This document shows positions 43,983 through 52,359 of a stretch of 64,000 bases of DNA, in pieces. The notes under the pieces were generated by a model that had not been told where the DNA came from, did not search any database, and saw nothing but the letters and a program-made list of their open reading frames with translations. The DNA is taken from positions 62,001 to 126,000 of the forward strand of contig NZ_QXGS01000008.1 of assembly GCF_003604215.1 (NCBI RefSeq). The letters are read 5' to 3'. Within the stretch, counting starts at the first letter, position 1; every line of letters starts with the position of its first letter. Source of the DNA: Teichococcus vastitatis (lineage in GTDB: Bacteria > Pseudomonadota > Alphaproteobacteria > Acetobacterales > Acetobacteraceae). The translations under genes were made by a program, and so were the position numbers.

Positions 43983-44761
43983 CGCCGCCACTCGTGCCGG
44001 GGGTCGAAGCGCCGGCCGGTCAGGGCCGCGCGGCCGCGCCGCCAGAGATCGTAGATGCCGCCCATGCCTTCGCCTCCCTGCTCCACGACGTGAAACCGCG
44101 CCGGATCGCGCGCCACCGCGTCCCCGGCCAGGCAGTCCATGGTGCCGGCCAGGGCAGTGGCCAATGCCTCGGCGCGCGCTTCGCGCGGCATGGCGTGCAA
44201 AGCGGCGCCGGGCAAAGGGTTGCCAAAGGCGGCCAGCATCTCCGCCTTGCGTTCCGACCAGAAGGGATATTCCAGGGCCAGCGGCACGAACGTGGCGTGC
44301 GGCGCCAGTTCCGGCAGCCGGGCGAGGCCGGGGGCGATCGGCACGGGGCGCTCGCGCGGGTCGGCGAAGCGGCCGGGGGCGTTCATCCACAACATGTCGT
44401 CGCGCTCCGGGGCCAGCACCCGGCCCGCGGTGCGCAGAAACGCCACCGCGCCGCGCGCGCTGGCCGGCTCCACGCCGAACACGCCGATGCGCCGCATGAA
44501 GCGGTAGCGGGCCAGCGCCGCTTCCTCCATCGGGATGAACATGCGGCGCTCTCCGAACAGGCGGCGCGACAGCAACATGAAGGCGACGCCGTCCCACCAG
44601 GAGGGATGGCTGGCATACACCACCAGCGGCGCGTCGCCCGTTTCCGGGGGCAGGCCCCAATGCGGCACCCGCAGCGCCCGCATGTGGCGGCGGGCGAAGC
44701 GGGTGAACATGAGATCATAGAAGGCAAGGGCGCGGGGCGAATAGGCGGCGAGCGGGTCCAT
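43979..44761 (-). CDS. PlsC-family acyltransferase of the carotenoid operon
   Basis: A 260-residue lysophospholipid-acyltransferase-like protein. The HX4D catalytic motif is in YASHPSWWDGVAF (about residue 50). The PlsC acceptor blocks are degenerate (RRMFIPMEEAALARYRFMRRIGVFGV, MLWMNAPGRFADP where PEG-type text is usual). In this operon it is the candidate for adding a fatty acid to the carotenoid glycoside. It belongs to a different family from staphylococcal CrtO. The ATG at 44761 starts at recognisable sequence; an ATG at 44818, seven bases after the upstream stop, is a possible earlier start. Confidence 0.82.
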   Translation of the reverse strand: MDPLAAYSPRALAFYDLMFTRFARRHMRALRVPHWGLPPETGDAPLVVYASHPSWWDGVAFMLLSRRLFGERRMFIPMEEAALARYRFMRRIGVFGVEPASARGAVAFLRTAGRVLAPERDDMLWMNAPGRFADPRERPVPIAPGLARLPELAPHATFVPLALEYPFWSERKAEMLAAFGNPLPGAALHAMPREARAEALATALAGTMDCLAGDAVARDPARFHVVEQGGEGMGGIYDLWRRGRAALTGRRFDPRHEWRR

Positions 44762-44825
44762 CAGCCGCGCCCCGGCCTCCGGGCGGGTGGCCGGGCCATG
44801 CCGGCCGCCGGCCTGCATCGCCCGG

Positions 44826-46406
44826 TCATTCCGCCGCCAGCGGCATCCCCCGCTCGCCGGCGCGGCGCGCCATCTCGTCCATGCCGCGCCCGCCCAGATC
44901 CTGGTCGAGCGAATCGGCGGCGATCCAGCCAGACATCATCACCATCGGCATGCCGGGCCCCGGATGCGCCGCCCCGCCGGCCAGGTACAGCCCCTTCACC
45001 GCGCGTGAGCGGTTGCCCGGCTTGAAGGCACCGGTCCACCGGCCGTGGCTGGCCAGACCGTAGATGGCGCCGTCCAGCACGCGGTAACGCTCATGGATGT
45101 CCTGCGGGGTGAGGGCGCGCTCGACCACGATGCGGTCCTCGATGTCCTCCATGCCGGCGGTGCGCTTCAGCTTGTCCAGGATCACCTGCCGATAGGCGGG
45201 CAGCATGGCCGACCAGTCCTGGCCGGGGCGCAGATGCGGCGTGTGGACCAGCACGTAAAGCGCTTCCCCGCCTTCCGGCGCCACGCTGGGGTCGGTGGCG
45301 GAAGGCGCGGCGAGATAGGCGGTGGGATCGGGCGCGGGGATGCCCTTCTTGTAGATGGCGTCGAATTCTTCCTCCGCATCGCGGGAGAAGACGAAGTCGT
45401 GATGCGCGAGGTGCTCGTAGCGGCGGTTCAGCCCGAGATAGAGCACCACGCCGGAACAGGCCGGCTCGTATTTCCGGCGCGGGTACTTCTTCGCCGCCGC
45501 GCCGCCCACCAGCTCGCCATAGGTGCGGATCGCATCCATGTTGGAGATCACTGCGTCGCAGGCGATGCGCTCCCGGCCCGCCCTGACGCCGCGCACAGCA
45601 CCGTTCTCCACCTCGATCCCGGTCACCTCCACACCGGGGCGCAGGTCGGCGCCCAGCTCGGCGGCCAGCTTCGCCAGGCCCTCGGCCACGGCGCGGGTGC
45701 CGCCCTCCGGATACCAGATGCCTTCCGCCGCCTGCATGTCGCCGATGCCGCACAGCACCGCCGGCGCCAGATAAGGGGAGGAGCCGACATACTGGGTGTA
45801 GTGGTCCAGCATCTGCGCCAGCCGGGCATCCGGCACATGGCCGCGGATCACCTTGGCGACGGTCTGCCCCATGCGCAGCGCCAGCACGTCCCGCATGGTG
45901 TCGGGCGAGAAATTGGCCTTGAAGTCCAGCGTGTCGGCGATGCCTTCCACCGACTTCCAGAAGAAAAACTTCTCCGACACATCGTGCAGGTGGTGCGCGA
46001 CGTCCTGGAACCGGCGGTAGCCATCGCCATTGCCGGGGGCGAAGCGGTTCATCGCCTCCGCCATGGCCGGCACGTCCTGTTGGAGGTCGATTCGCGTGCC
46101 GTCCTCGAAGAAACAGCGCCATTGCGGGTCGAGGCGGATCAGCGGCAGCTCGGCCTGCTGGTCGCGTCCCGCCTCGGCGAAGATGCGGCGCAGCACGCGC
46201 GGCATGGTCAGGATGGTGGGCCCCATGTCGAAGCGGAAGCCGCTGTTGGCGCCGGCGCCGGACGGAAGGTTCAGTACCGCCGCCTTGCCGCCCAGCCATT
46301 CGTTCTTGTCGAACAGCGTGACGCGGTGGCCGCGCGCCGCAGCGACCGCCGCCGCGGACAGCCCGCCGAGGCCGCCGCCGATCACCACCACATGCGACGA
46401 ACTCAT
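44826..46406 (-). CDS. diapocarotenoid desaturase/oxygenase (CrtN/CrtP family)
   Basis: A 526-residue FAD enzyme of the phytoene desaturase superfamily. The N-terminal Rossmann motif is VVVIGGGLGGLSAAAVAAARGHRVTLFDKNEWLGGKA. Central text is FRFDMGPTILTMP and YPEGGTRAVAEGLAKL, and the C-terminal FAD block is GLYLAGGAAHPGPGMPMVMMSGW. Members acting on C30 substrates either desaturate dehydrosqualene/squalene (CrtN) or oxidise terminal methyl groups to aldehydes (CrtP/CrtNb). Sequence reading alone does not settle which role this copy plays. With a second copy upstream, one of each is the simplest reading. Confidence 0.88.
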   Translation of the reverse strand: MSSSHVVVIGGGLGGLSAAAVAAARGHRVTLFDKNEWLGGKAAVLNLPSGAGANSGFRFDMGPTILTMPRVLRRIFAEAGRDQQAELPLIRLDPQWRCFFEDGTRIDLQQDVPAMAEAMNRFAPGNGDGYRRFQDVAHHLHDVSEKFFFWKSVEGIADTLDFKANFSPDTMRDVLALRMGQTVAKVIRGHVPDARLAQMLDHYTQYVGSSPYLAPAVLCGIGDMQAAEGIWYPEGGTRAVAEGLAKLAAELGADLRPGVEVTGIEVENGAVRGVRAGRERIACDAVISNMDAIRTYGELVGGAAAKKYPRRKYEPACSGVVLYLGLNRRYEHLAHHDFVFSRDAEEEFDAIYKKGIPAPDPTAYLAAPSATDPSVAPEGGEALYVLVHTPHLRPGQDWSAMLPAYRQVILDKLKRTAGMEDIEDRIVVERALTPQDIHERYRVLDGAIYGLASHGRWTGAFKPGNRSRAVKGLYLAGGAAHPGPGMPMVMMSGWIAADSLDQDLGGRGMDEMARRAGERGMPLAAE

Positions 46407-48019
46407 GCCACGCTCTCCTTTTCCGCCAGCGATCCGGGCACGGCCTCGTCCGGCGTGGTCAGGTCCGGCAGCCGCGTGCCGTTGCGCGGCAGGCCGAGAT
46501 CCTGCAGCAGCAGGTCGGTGCTGATCCGCGCGCCCTCGTAGATCACCGGCAGGCCCGAGCCGGGATGCGTGCCGCCGCCCACCAGGTACAGCCCGTCCGT
46601 GTCGCGGAAGCGGTTGCCGGGCCGGAAGTTCAGCATCTGCCCGAGGTCGTGCGACAGGTTGAAGGTAGCACCATACCCGACCGCGAACTCGTCCCGCCAG
46701 TCCACCGGGGTCACCATGCGCTCGTAGCGGATGCGGCTCTCGATGTCCGGGATGCCGAGCGAGGCAAGGCGGCGCAGCGCCTCGGCGCGGAACAGCGGGG
46801 CGGTCCGGCTCCAGTCGGTGACGCCGCGCAGATTGGCCACCGGGACCAGCAGGTACAGGCTGCTGTGCCCCTCCGGCGCCATGGAGGGATCGTTGGCCAC
46901 CGGGTTGTGCAGGTAGAAGGAGGGCTCGGCCGGCAGCAGCCCGGTCTCGATCTCGCGCAGGTTGCGCTGGTAATCGCCGGCCAGCAGCACCGTGTGGTGC
47001 GCCAGCTGCGGAAAGCGTCCCTCCACGCCGAGATACAGCATGAAGGTGGAGCAGGAATAGCGCGCCTTGGCGATGTGCTTGTCCGACCAGCGGCGGCGGC
47101 GCACCGAATCGGGGATCAGCTTCGGCGCAGCATGGGCGAAATCGGCGTTCATCACCACCGCGTCGGCCGGCACGAACTCGCCCGCCACCTCGACCCCGGT
47201 GGCGCGCTTGCCCTGGAACACCACGCGCTCCACCGGCGCGTTCAGGCGGAGCTGCGCGCCCAGCCGCTGCGCCACCTTGGCCATGGCGCCCGAGACCGCG
47301 CCACAGCCGCCGAGCGGGTGGAACACGCCGTGCTCGTATTCCAGGAAGCTCAGGATGGTGAACAGGCTGGGGCAGCGGAATGGGCTCATGCCCAGGTACT
47401 TGGTCTGGAAGGAGAACAGCAGCCGCGTGCGCGGATCGCGGAAGTACCGCTTCAGCTCGGCATCCACCGACAGGTGCGGGCGTAGGTGCGGCAGGGCGCG
47501 CAGCATGTCGGGGGCCAGCAGGTCGGCGGCCGAGGCGAAGCCGCGCTCCAGCACCGGGCGGAAGGCTTCCAGCTTGCGGCGGTTGTTGGCCAGGAAGGGC
47601 CTGAGATTGCGGGCGTCCTCCAGGCTGAGCTTGGCGATCTCCGCTTCCATCCGGGCCACGTCCGGCGTCGCGTCGATCACCGGCCCGTTGCCGCCGCCGA
47701 ACACCAGCCGGTATTGCGGGTCGAGGCGCAGCATCGGCACCTCCTCGCGCAGCGAGGCGCCGCAGGCCGCGAAGACTTCTTCCAGGATGCGAGGATACAG
47801 GAAGAAGGTAGGGCCGAGATCGAAGCGGTAGCCGCCCTCGGTGGTCAGGGTGCGGCTGCGGCCGCCAACCACCCCGTCGCGTTCCAGCACGGTCACGCGC
47901 AGGCCGCGGGCGGCCAGCAGCATCGCCGCCGCCAGCCCTCCCGGCCCGGCACCGATCACAACAACATGCGGCCTGTTCGCGGAATCATCGAAGGCCGGCC
48001 GGCCCAGCGGGATATTCAT
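46403..48019 (-). CDS. diapocarotenoid desaturase/oxygenase, second CrtN/CrtP-family gene
   Basis: A 538-residue FAD enzyme, first gene of the pigment operon. It has VVVIGAGPGGLAAAMLLAARGLRVTVLERDGVVGGRS, YRFDLGPTFFLYPRIL, FHPLGGCGAVSGAMAKVAQRLG and the C-terminal DGLYLVGGGTHPGSGLPVIYEGAR. The FAD-binding ends are typical carotenoid desaturase. It is only moderately similar to the following gene by eye, so the two probably catalyse different steps (desaturation and terminal oxidation). It overlaps the next gene by 4 bp. No squalene or dehydrosqualene synthase gene is in the window; supply from hpnCDE elsewhere is an inference. Confidence 0.88.
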   Translation of the reverse strand: MNIPLGRPAFDDSANRPHVVVIGAGPGGLAAAMLLAARGLRVTVLERDGVVGGRSRTLTTEGGYRFDLGPTFFLYPRILEEVFAACGASLREEVPMLRLDPQYRLVFGGGNGPVIDATPDVARMEAEIAKLSLEDARNLRPFLANNRRKLEAFRPVLERGFASAADLLAPDMLRALPHLRPHLSVDAELKRYFRDPRTRLLFSFQTKYLGMSPFRCPSLFTILSFLEYEHGVFHPLGGCGAVSGAMAKVAQRLGAQLRLNAPVERVVFQGKRATGVEVAGEFVPADAVVMNADFAHAAPKLIPDSVRRRRWSDKHIAKARYSCSTFMLYLGVEGRFPQLAHHTVLLAGDYQRNLREIETGLLPAEPSFYLHNPVANDPSMAPEGHSSLYLLVPVANLRGVTDWSRTAPLFRAEALRRLASLGIPDIESRIRYERMVTPVDWRDEFAVGYGATFNLSHDLGQMLNFRPGNRFRDTDGLYLVGGGTHPGSGLPVIYEGARISTDLLLQDLGLPRNGTRLPDLTTPDEAVPGSLAEKESVA

Positions 48020-48141
48020 GCCCGACAGCGTCTCCCTGTCACATCAGGAAGGAAGGTGCGGTCGATGGCAGAGTTGCCAAGAGGCAATATGAGGCGCTGG
48101 CCAGCAGCCGCGGCGCGATGCCATGGCTGCCGCGGAAGTCA

Positions 48142-49179
48142 TCACGCCGCCCTGGCCGGCGGTGGCGCATCCTGCAGCGCCGGCGCCGCGCGGTCGTCAT
48201 AGCCGCGCGGATGCGCCGAGCGCCACGCCCAGGCCGTGCGCACGATCTCGTCGAGCCCGGCATAGCGTGGGCTCCAGCCGGTGTCGCGGCGCAGCTTCTC
48301 ATTCGACGCCACCAGCACCGCCGGGTCGCCGGCACGGCGGGGGCCGATGCTGTGCGGCACCGGGCGGCCGCTGATCCGCTCCACCGCCTCGATCACCTGC
48401 TTCACCGAATGGCCCAGGCCGTTGCCCACATTGTAGCGGACGCTGGGTCCGGTCTCGAGCGCGTCCATCACCCGCAGATGCGCATCCGCCAAATCGGTCA
48501 CGTGGACGTAGTCGCGGATGCAGGTGCCGTCCGGCGTCGGGTAATCGGTGCCGAACACCGTCAGCGGGTCGCGCAGGCCGAGCGCCGCATCGATCGCCAG
48601 TGGGATCAGGTGCGTCTCGGGCTGGTGGTCCTCGCCCAGGCGGCCCTGCGGGTCGGCGCCGGCGGCGTTGAAGTAGCGCAGCGCGGCGGAGCGCAGGCCA
48701 TGCACCCGGTCGGCCCAGTCCAGCGCCGTCTCGGCCATGAACTTGCTTTCGCCATAGGCCGAGCCGGGGGTGATGCCCGCCGTCTCGTCGATCGGCATGC
48801 GCTCCGGATTGCCGAACAGCGCGGCGGTGGAGGAAAGCACGAAGCGGCGGCATCCGGCCCTCACCGCGGCCTCGGCGAGGTTGGCGGTGTTGGACAGGTT
48901 TTCGGCGAGGTAGCGCATCGGCTCGCGCATGCTCTCGCCCACCAGGGACAGGGCGGCGAAATGCAGCACCCCGTCGAAGCGCCAGCCGGCGAACACCTCG
49001 TCGACGCGCCTGCGATCGGCCAGGTTGGCCACCACCAGCTCCACCCCGACCGGGACGGCGGCGCGGTGACCCTGCCGCAGGTCGTCGAGAACAACCACCT
49101 CGTCGCCCCGCTCGCGCAAGGCCAGAACGACATGGCTGCCGACATAGCCGGCCCCGCCTGTTACCAGGAAGCGCGCCAT
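48142..49179 (-). CDS. galE: UDP-glucose 4-epimerase
   Basis: A 345-residue extended short-chain dehydrogenase/reductase. The NAD motif is LVTGGAGYVGSHVVLAL. The catalytic tyrosine-lysine pair is in SAYGESKFMAE, a serine precedes it in VLSSTAALFG, and the GalE-type text is ALRYFNAAGADPQGRLGEDH and GTDYPTPDGTCIRDYVHVTDLADAH. It interconverts UDP-glucose and UDP-galactose. It lies 122 bp upstream of the carotenoid operon on the same strand and could supply its sugar nucleotide, though a general envelope role is as likely. AAGGAA precedes the ATG at 49179 by five bases. Confidence 0.94.
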   Translation of the reverse strand: MARFLVTGGAGYVGSHVVLALRERGDEVVVLDDLRQGHRAAVPVGVELVVANLADRRRVDEVFAGWRFDGVLHFAALSLVGESMREPMRYLAENLSNTANLAEAAVRAGCRRFVLSSTAALFGNPERMPIDETAGITPGSAYGESKFMAETALDWADRVHGLRSAALRYFNAAGADPQGRLGEDHQPETHLIPLAIDAALGLRDPLTVFGTDYPTPDGTCIRDYVHVTDLADAHLRVMDALETGPSVRYNVGNGLGHSVKQVIEAVERISGRPVPHSIGPRRAGDPAVLVASNEKLRRDTGWSPRYAGLDEIVRTAWAWRSAHPRGYDDRAAPALQDAPPPARAA

Positions 49180-49315
49180 AGCTGTTCCTTCTGCATGGCC
49201 GCCGCCGGAACACGGCGGCATCGTGGATTGCTGCAACGCACCATAGCAGCATCGGTTCCGACATGCAGCGCCGCGCTGCAAGCGGTCACCAGCATGTCAC
49301 CCGCGCAGCCCGGCT

Positions 49316-50122
49316 TCAAAGCGAAACCTCAACCATAACGGGAACATGATCGCTGGTCTGGATCCATGAGCGGGCGGGCTTGTGCACCTCGAAGCTGCGC
49401 AGCTGGCCGGCCAGATCCTGGCTGACCCATACATGGTCCAGGCGCCGCCCGCGGTTGGACGCTTCCCAATCCCGCGCCCGGTAGGACCACCAAGTGTACA
49501 GCTTCTCGGTTGGTGGCACGAAATGGCGCAGCGCGTCGTACCATCCGCCGGCCTGCTGCCAGCCATTCAGCGCCGCCACCTCGACCGGCGTGTGCGACAC
49601 CACGTCGAGCAGCTGCTTGTGACTCCAGACGTCCTGTTCCAGCGGCGCGACATTGAGATCGCCGACCAGCACGGAGCGCTTCACCGGACCACGCGCCCTG
49701 TTCCAGGCGGTGGCCTCGGCGATGAAGTCGAGCTTGTGCGCGAACTTCGCATTGGTTTCGCGGTCCGGGATGTCGCCGCCGGCCGGAACGTAGAAATCAT
49801 GCAGTTCCAGCCCGCCGGGAACGTCCAGATCGACGCCGATGTGGCGGCAATCGCCGCGTGCGCACCAATCCGGGTCGTCGCCTCGTACTCGGAACGGAAC
49901 CCGGGACAGAATGGCGACACCGTTATAGCCCTTCATGCCGCGCGCCGCGCGGTGCTCAAAACCCAAGGCGGACAGGCCCTCGTGGGGGAACAGTTCATCC
50001 GGGCACTTGGTTTCCTGCAGGCACAGCACGTCGGGGCGCAGGGCCTCGATCAATCCGGTCAGCAAGGGTAGGCGCAGCCGGACGGAGTTGATGTTCCAGG
50101 TGACGATGCGAAGCGAGGACAT
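49316..50122 (-). CDS. xthA: exodeoxyribonuclease III
   Basis: A 268-residue AP endonuclease/3'-5' exonuclease of the Xth family for base-excision repair. It shows LRIVTWNINSVRLRL (metal asparagine), DVLCLQETKC (metal glutamate), GYNGVAILSR, HDFYVPAGGD, SVLVGDLNVAP (catalytic DxN), RRLDHVWVS and the terminal SDHVPVMVEV (catalytic histidine). All catalytic residues expected are present. It is probably transcribed alone; the terminator of the preceding leftward unit lies about 50 bp upstream of its start. Confidence 0.97.
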   Translation of the reverse strand: MSSLRIVTWNINSVRLRLPLLTGLIEALRPDVLCLQETKCPDELFPHEGLSALGFEHRAARGMKGYNGVAILSRVPFRVRGDDPDWCARGDCRHIGVDLDVPGGLELHDFYVPAGGDIPDRETNAKFAHKLDFIAEATAWNRARGPVKRSVLVGDLNVAPLEQDVWSHKQLLDVVSHTPVEVAALNGWQQAGGWYDALRHFVPPTEKLYTWWSYRARDWEASNRGRRLDHVWVSQDLAGQLRSFEVHKPARSWIQTSDHVPVMVEVSL

Positions 50123-50163
50123 GGCCCAGCCATAGGCCGGATGCGCGGCCTGGGCCAGAAGGC

Positions 50164-50201
50164 AAAAAAGTGGCGCCCGGTCAGGGGGGTGACCGGGCGC
50201 C
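50164..50201 (-). terminator. strong intrinsic terminator, leftward
   Basis: A perfect 12-bp GC-rich stem (50172-50183 with 50190-50201) has a six-base loop and is followed on the minus strand by AC and six Ts (50169-50164). It ends either the candidate small RNA or the C26 amidohydrolase transcript, and insulates xthA. It is the clearest T-tract terminator in the window. Confidence 0.9.
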
Positions 50202-50275
50202 GGGGGGATGCATTCCTGAAGGAATGGTCGGGTTTGGCTGGTTGGGGGACCAGCCGCCCACGCCCAAGAATGGGC
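50165..50275 (-). ncRNA. candidate structured small RNA with C-rich loops
   Basis: Read leftward, four perfect hairpins follow each other: GCCCA-TTCT-TGGGC (50275-50262), GGCTGGT-CCCCCA-ACCAGCC (50255-50236), CATTCCT-TC-AGGAATG (50226-50211) and a 12-bp terminator stem GGCGCCCGGTCA-CCCCCC-TGACCGGGCGCC (50201-50172). The last is followed by ACTTTTTTG, a textbook intrinsic terminator. Two loops are pure C runs that could pair with G-rich ribosome binding sites. An AT-rich stretch upstream (50281-50345) with TATCAT at 50288-50293 could hold its promoter. It might instead be the structured 3' end of the C26 gene transcript. Confidence 0.5.
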
Positions 50276-50351
50276 ATCGGCGAACAGGATGATAAGACCT
50301 ATTTGCGCAACTCAAAAACGTTTGATTGCAACGCTTGAAAAAAAACTGTGT

Positions 50352-51155
50352 CTATTCGGCCGCAAGCGTGGCCGTCAGCTCCGGCTCGAACCGTTTCGCG
50401 GCATAACGACGCGCCGCCTCCCCGAAGGATTCGAACAGGCGGCGCGACAGCGCATCCTCCGCCCAGTCATATTCGGGGTGCCACTGCACGCCGAGCGCCA
50501 AGCCGCGTGCGCCCTCCACGCGGCCAGCCTCCACCGTGCCGTCCGGCGCCCAGGCTTCCGGCACCAGGCGCGACGCCACCTGCGCCACACCCTGGTTGTG
50601 CAGCGAATTCACCGGCACCGAGGCTGGCGACCAGTCGAGCCCCTGCCATTGCCGCGCCAGCACGCCATCGGCCGCCACCCGCACGGCATGCGCCTTGCCG
50701 GTGCGCACCTTGGGCAGCGCCTGGTCGGACGGGGTGGAATGATCCATCCGGCCCGGCAGGTCCTGGATCCGCTGGTCCAGCGTGCCGCCCAGCGCCACGT
50801 TCAGTTCCTGGAAGCCGCGGCAGATGGCGAACACCGGCAGGCCGCGCTCCAGCGCGCCCAGGATCAGCGGAATGGTGGTGGAGTCGCGGGCGGGATCTTC
50901 CGGCGTGCCTTCCAGATGCGGCGGCCCGGCATACAGGCCGGGCGCAACGTTGGAACGGCTGCCCGTCAGCATCAGCCCGTCCAGGCGCGGCAGCACTTCC
51001 GCCGCGACGGCGGAACCGGCCGCCGGCACCAGGATCGGGATGCCGCCGATCGGTCCGAGCACCACCTTGATGTAGTGGTCGGACACGGCGTGGTTGGGCA
51101 TGGCGAAGGCACCGAAGGCCTTCATGCAGCAGGGAATGCCGATCAGGGGGCGCAT
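50352..51155 (-). CDS. class I glutamine amidotransferase-like hydrolase (peptidase C26, PuuD type)
   Basis: A 267-residue gamma-glutamyl hydrolase-like protein. It shows RPLIGIPCC, DGLMLTGSRSNVAPGLYAG, the nucleophile elbow PVFAICRGFQELNVALGGTL (catalytic cysteine), VNSLHNQGV and the His-Glu pair in LGVQWHPEYD. PuuD frees GABA from gamma-glutamyl-GABA in putrescine breakdown; related enzymes hydrolyse other gamma-glutamyl amides. No other puu genes are nearby, so the substrate is uncertain. The start at 51155 begins at family homology; an earlier frame to 51239 lacks similarity. Confidence 0.92.
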   Translation of the reverse strand: MRPLIGIPCCMKAFGAFAMPNHAVSDHYIKVVLGPIGGIPILVPAAGSAVAAEVLPRLDGLMLTGSRSNVAPGLYAGPPHLEGTPEDPARDSTTIPLILGALERGLPVFAICRGFQELNVALGGTLDQRIQDLPGRMDHSTPSDQALPKVRTGKAHAVRVAADGVLARQWQGLDWSPASVPVNSLHNQGVAQVASRLVPEAWAPDGTVEAGRVEGARGLALGVQWHPEYDWAEDALSRRLFESFGEAARRYAAKRFEPELTATLAAE

Positions 51156-51295
51156 GTCACCAAGGTTGCGCCGCAGGATGGCGCGATCAAGCCCGAAATC
51201 ATGCGGCTTCGTGGCATCCGCGTTGCACCCCTGTTGCATCTGGGCCGCATCGGCCTGTTGGCCGGGCAGGAAGCGCCGGCTGTGGTCACGTCGCC

Positions 51296-52288
51296 TCAGC
51301 CATCCAGCTTCAGCCCGGCGCCGCGCACCGCCGCCTGGAACTTGGCCAACTCCTGCCGCAGGAAAGCCTCCGTGGAGGCCGGCGTGCTGGGAGCCGCGGG
51401 ATCGACCCCGGCGGCGACTAGCCGCTGCCGCACATCCGGCTCGGCCAGGGCGGCATTGGCCGCGGCGCTGAGCATGCCCAGCACGTCCTTGGGCAGGCCG
51501 GACGGTCCGAGCAGCACGTTCCAGGTGGTGATGTCGAACCCGTCCAGCCCGGCTTCCGCCAGGCTCGGCACCTCGGGCAGCAGGGTGTGGCGCGCCGCTC
51601 CGGTCACCGCCAGGCCGCGCGACACGCCGTCGCGCAGGTGCGGCGCGGCGGAGGCCAGCACCTCCAGGGAGAAATCGACCTCTCCCTTGGCCAGGGCCTC
51701 CATCACCTGGGCGCCGCCGCGATAGGGTACGTGCTCGGCCTTCAGGCCCCCGGCCCGCGCCAGCATCGCTTCTCCGGTCAGATGGCCGATGCCGCCGACG
51801 CCCGAGGTGGCCCAGTGCAGCCGGCCCGGCTGCTCCCGCAGGGCGGCGAGCAGCGCGGCGATGGATGTGAAGCGCGAGTTCAGGGGCACCACCACCACCA
51901 GCGGTCCGCCACCGACCACCGCGACCGGGCTGAAGTCGCGCACCGGGTCATAGGGTGTGCGGTCGGGCAGGGCGGCGGGGTTGCTGCCATGCGAGGAGGC
52001 CGTGGCCATCAGCAGCGTCGTGCCGTCGGCCGAGCGGTGCCGCACATAGTCGCTGCCCACCGAGCCGCCGGCCCCGGCGCGGTTCTCCACCACGATGCGC
52101 ACCTGCGGCCCGAGGCGGGGCGCCATGCGCTCGGCCAGGACGCGGGCCGCGATGTCGGTGGAGCCGCCGGCGGTGAACGGCACCACCAGCGCGACGGGGC
52201 TGGGAAACGGCGCCGCGGCGCGCGGGAGCCGGGCTGCCGCCAGCATGGGCGTGGCCAGGGCCGCCCCGAGAAGCAGGCGTCTGCGCAT
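51296..52288 (-). CDS. Bug/TctC-type periplasmic solute-binding protein (second copy)
   Basis: A 330-residue protein with signal peptide (MRRRLLLGAALATPMLAAARLPRAAA) and the Bug core: VALVVPFTAGGSTDIAARVLAERM, VENRAGAGGSVGSDYV, DGTTLLMATASSHGSN and EHVPYRGGAQVMEALAKGEVDFS. No transporter membrane genes are adjacent. It is monocistronic by spacing (71 bp to lolA upstream, 140 bp to the C26 gene). The ligand is unknown. It is only distantly similar to the copy at 4051-5043. The start has GGGAG about ten bases upstream. Confidence 0.9.
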   Translation of the reverse strand: MRRRLLLGAALATPMLAAARLPRAAAPFPSPVALVVPFTAGGSTDIAARVLAERMAPRLGPQVRIVVENRAGAGGSVGSDYVRHRSADGTTLLMATASSHGSNPAALPDRTPYDPVRDFSPVAVVGGGPLVVVVPLNSRFTSIAALLAALREQPGRLHWATSGVGGIGHLTGEAMLARAGGLKAEHVPYRGGAQVMEALAKGEVDFSLEVLASAAPHLRDGVSRGLAVTGAARHTLLPEVPSLAEAGLDGFDITTWNVLLGPSGLPKDVLGMLSAAANAALAEPDVRQRLVAAGVDPAAPSTPASTEAFLRQELAKFQAAVRGAGLKLDG

Positions 52289-52359
52289 CTTGGTGTTCTC
52301 CCGTTTTCGGAACAGGGGAGCACCGTGCCGCGGCGGCCGTCAATGCCGCCGGGCCATGA

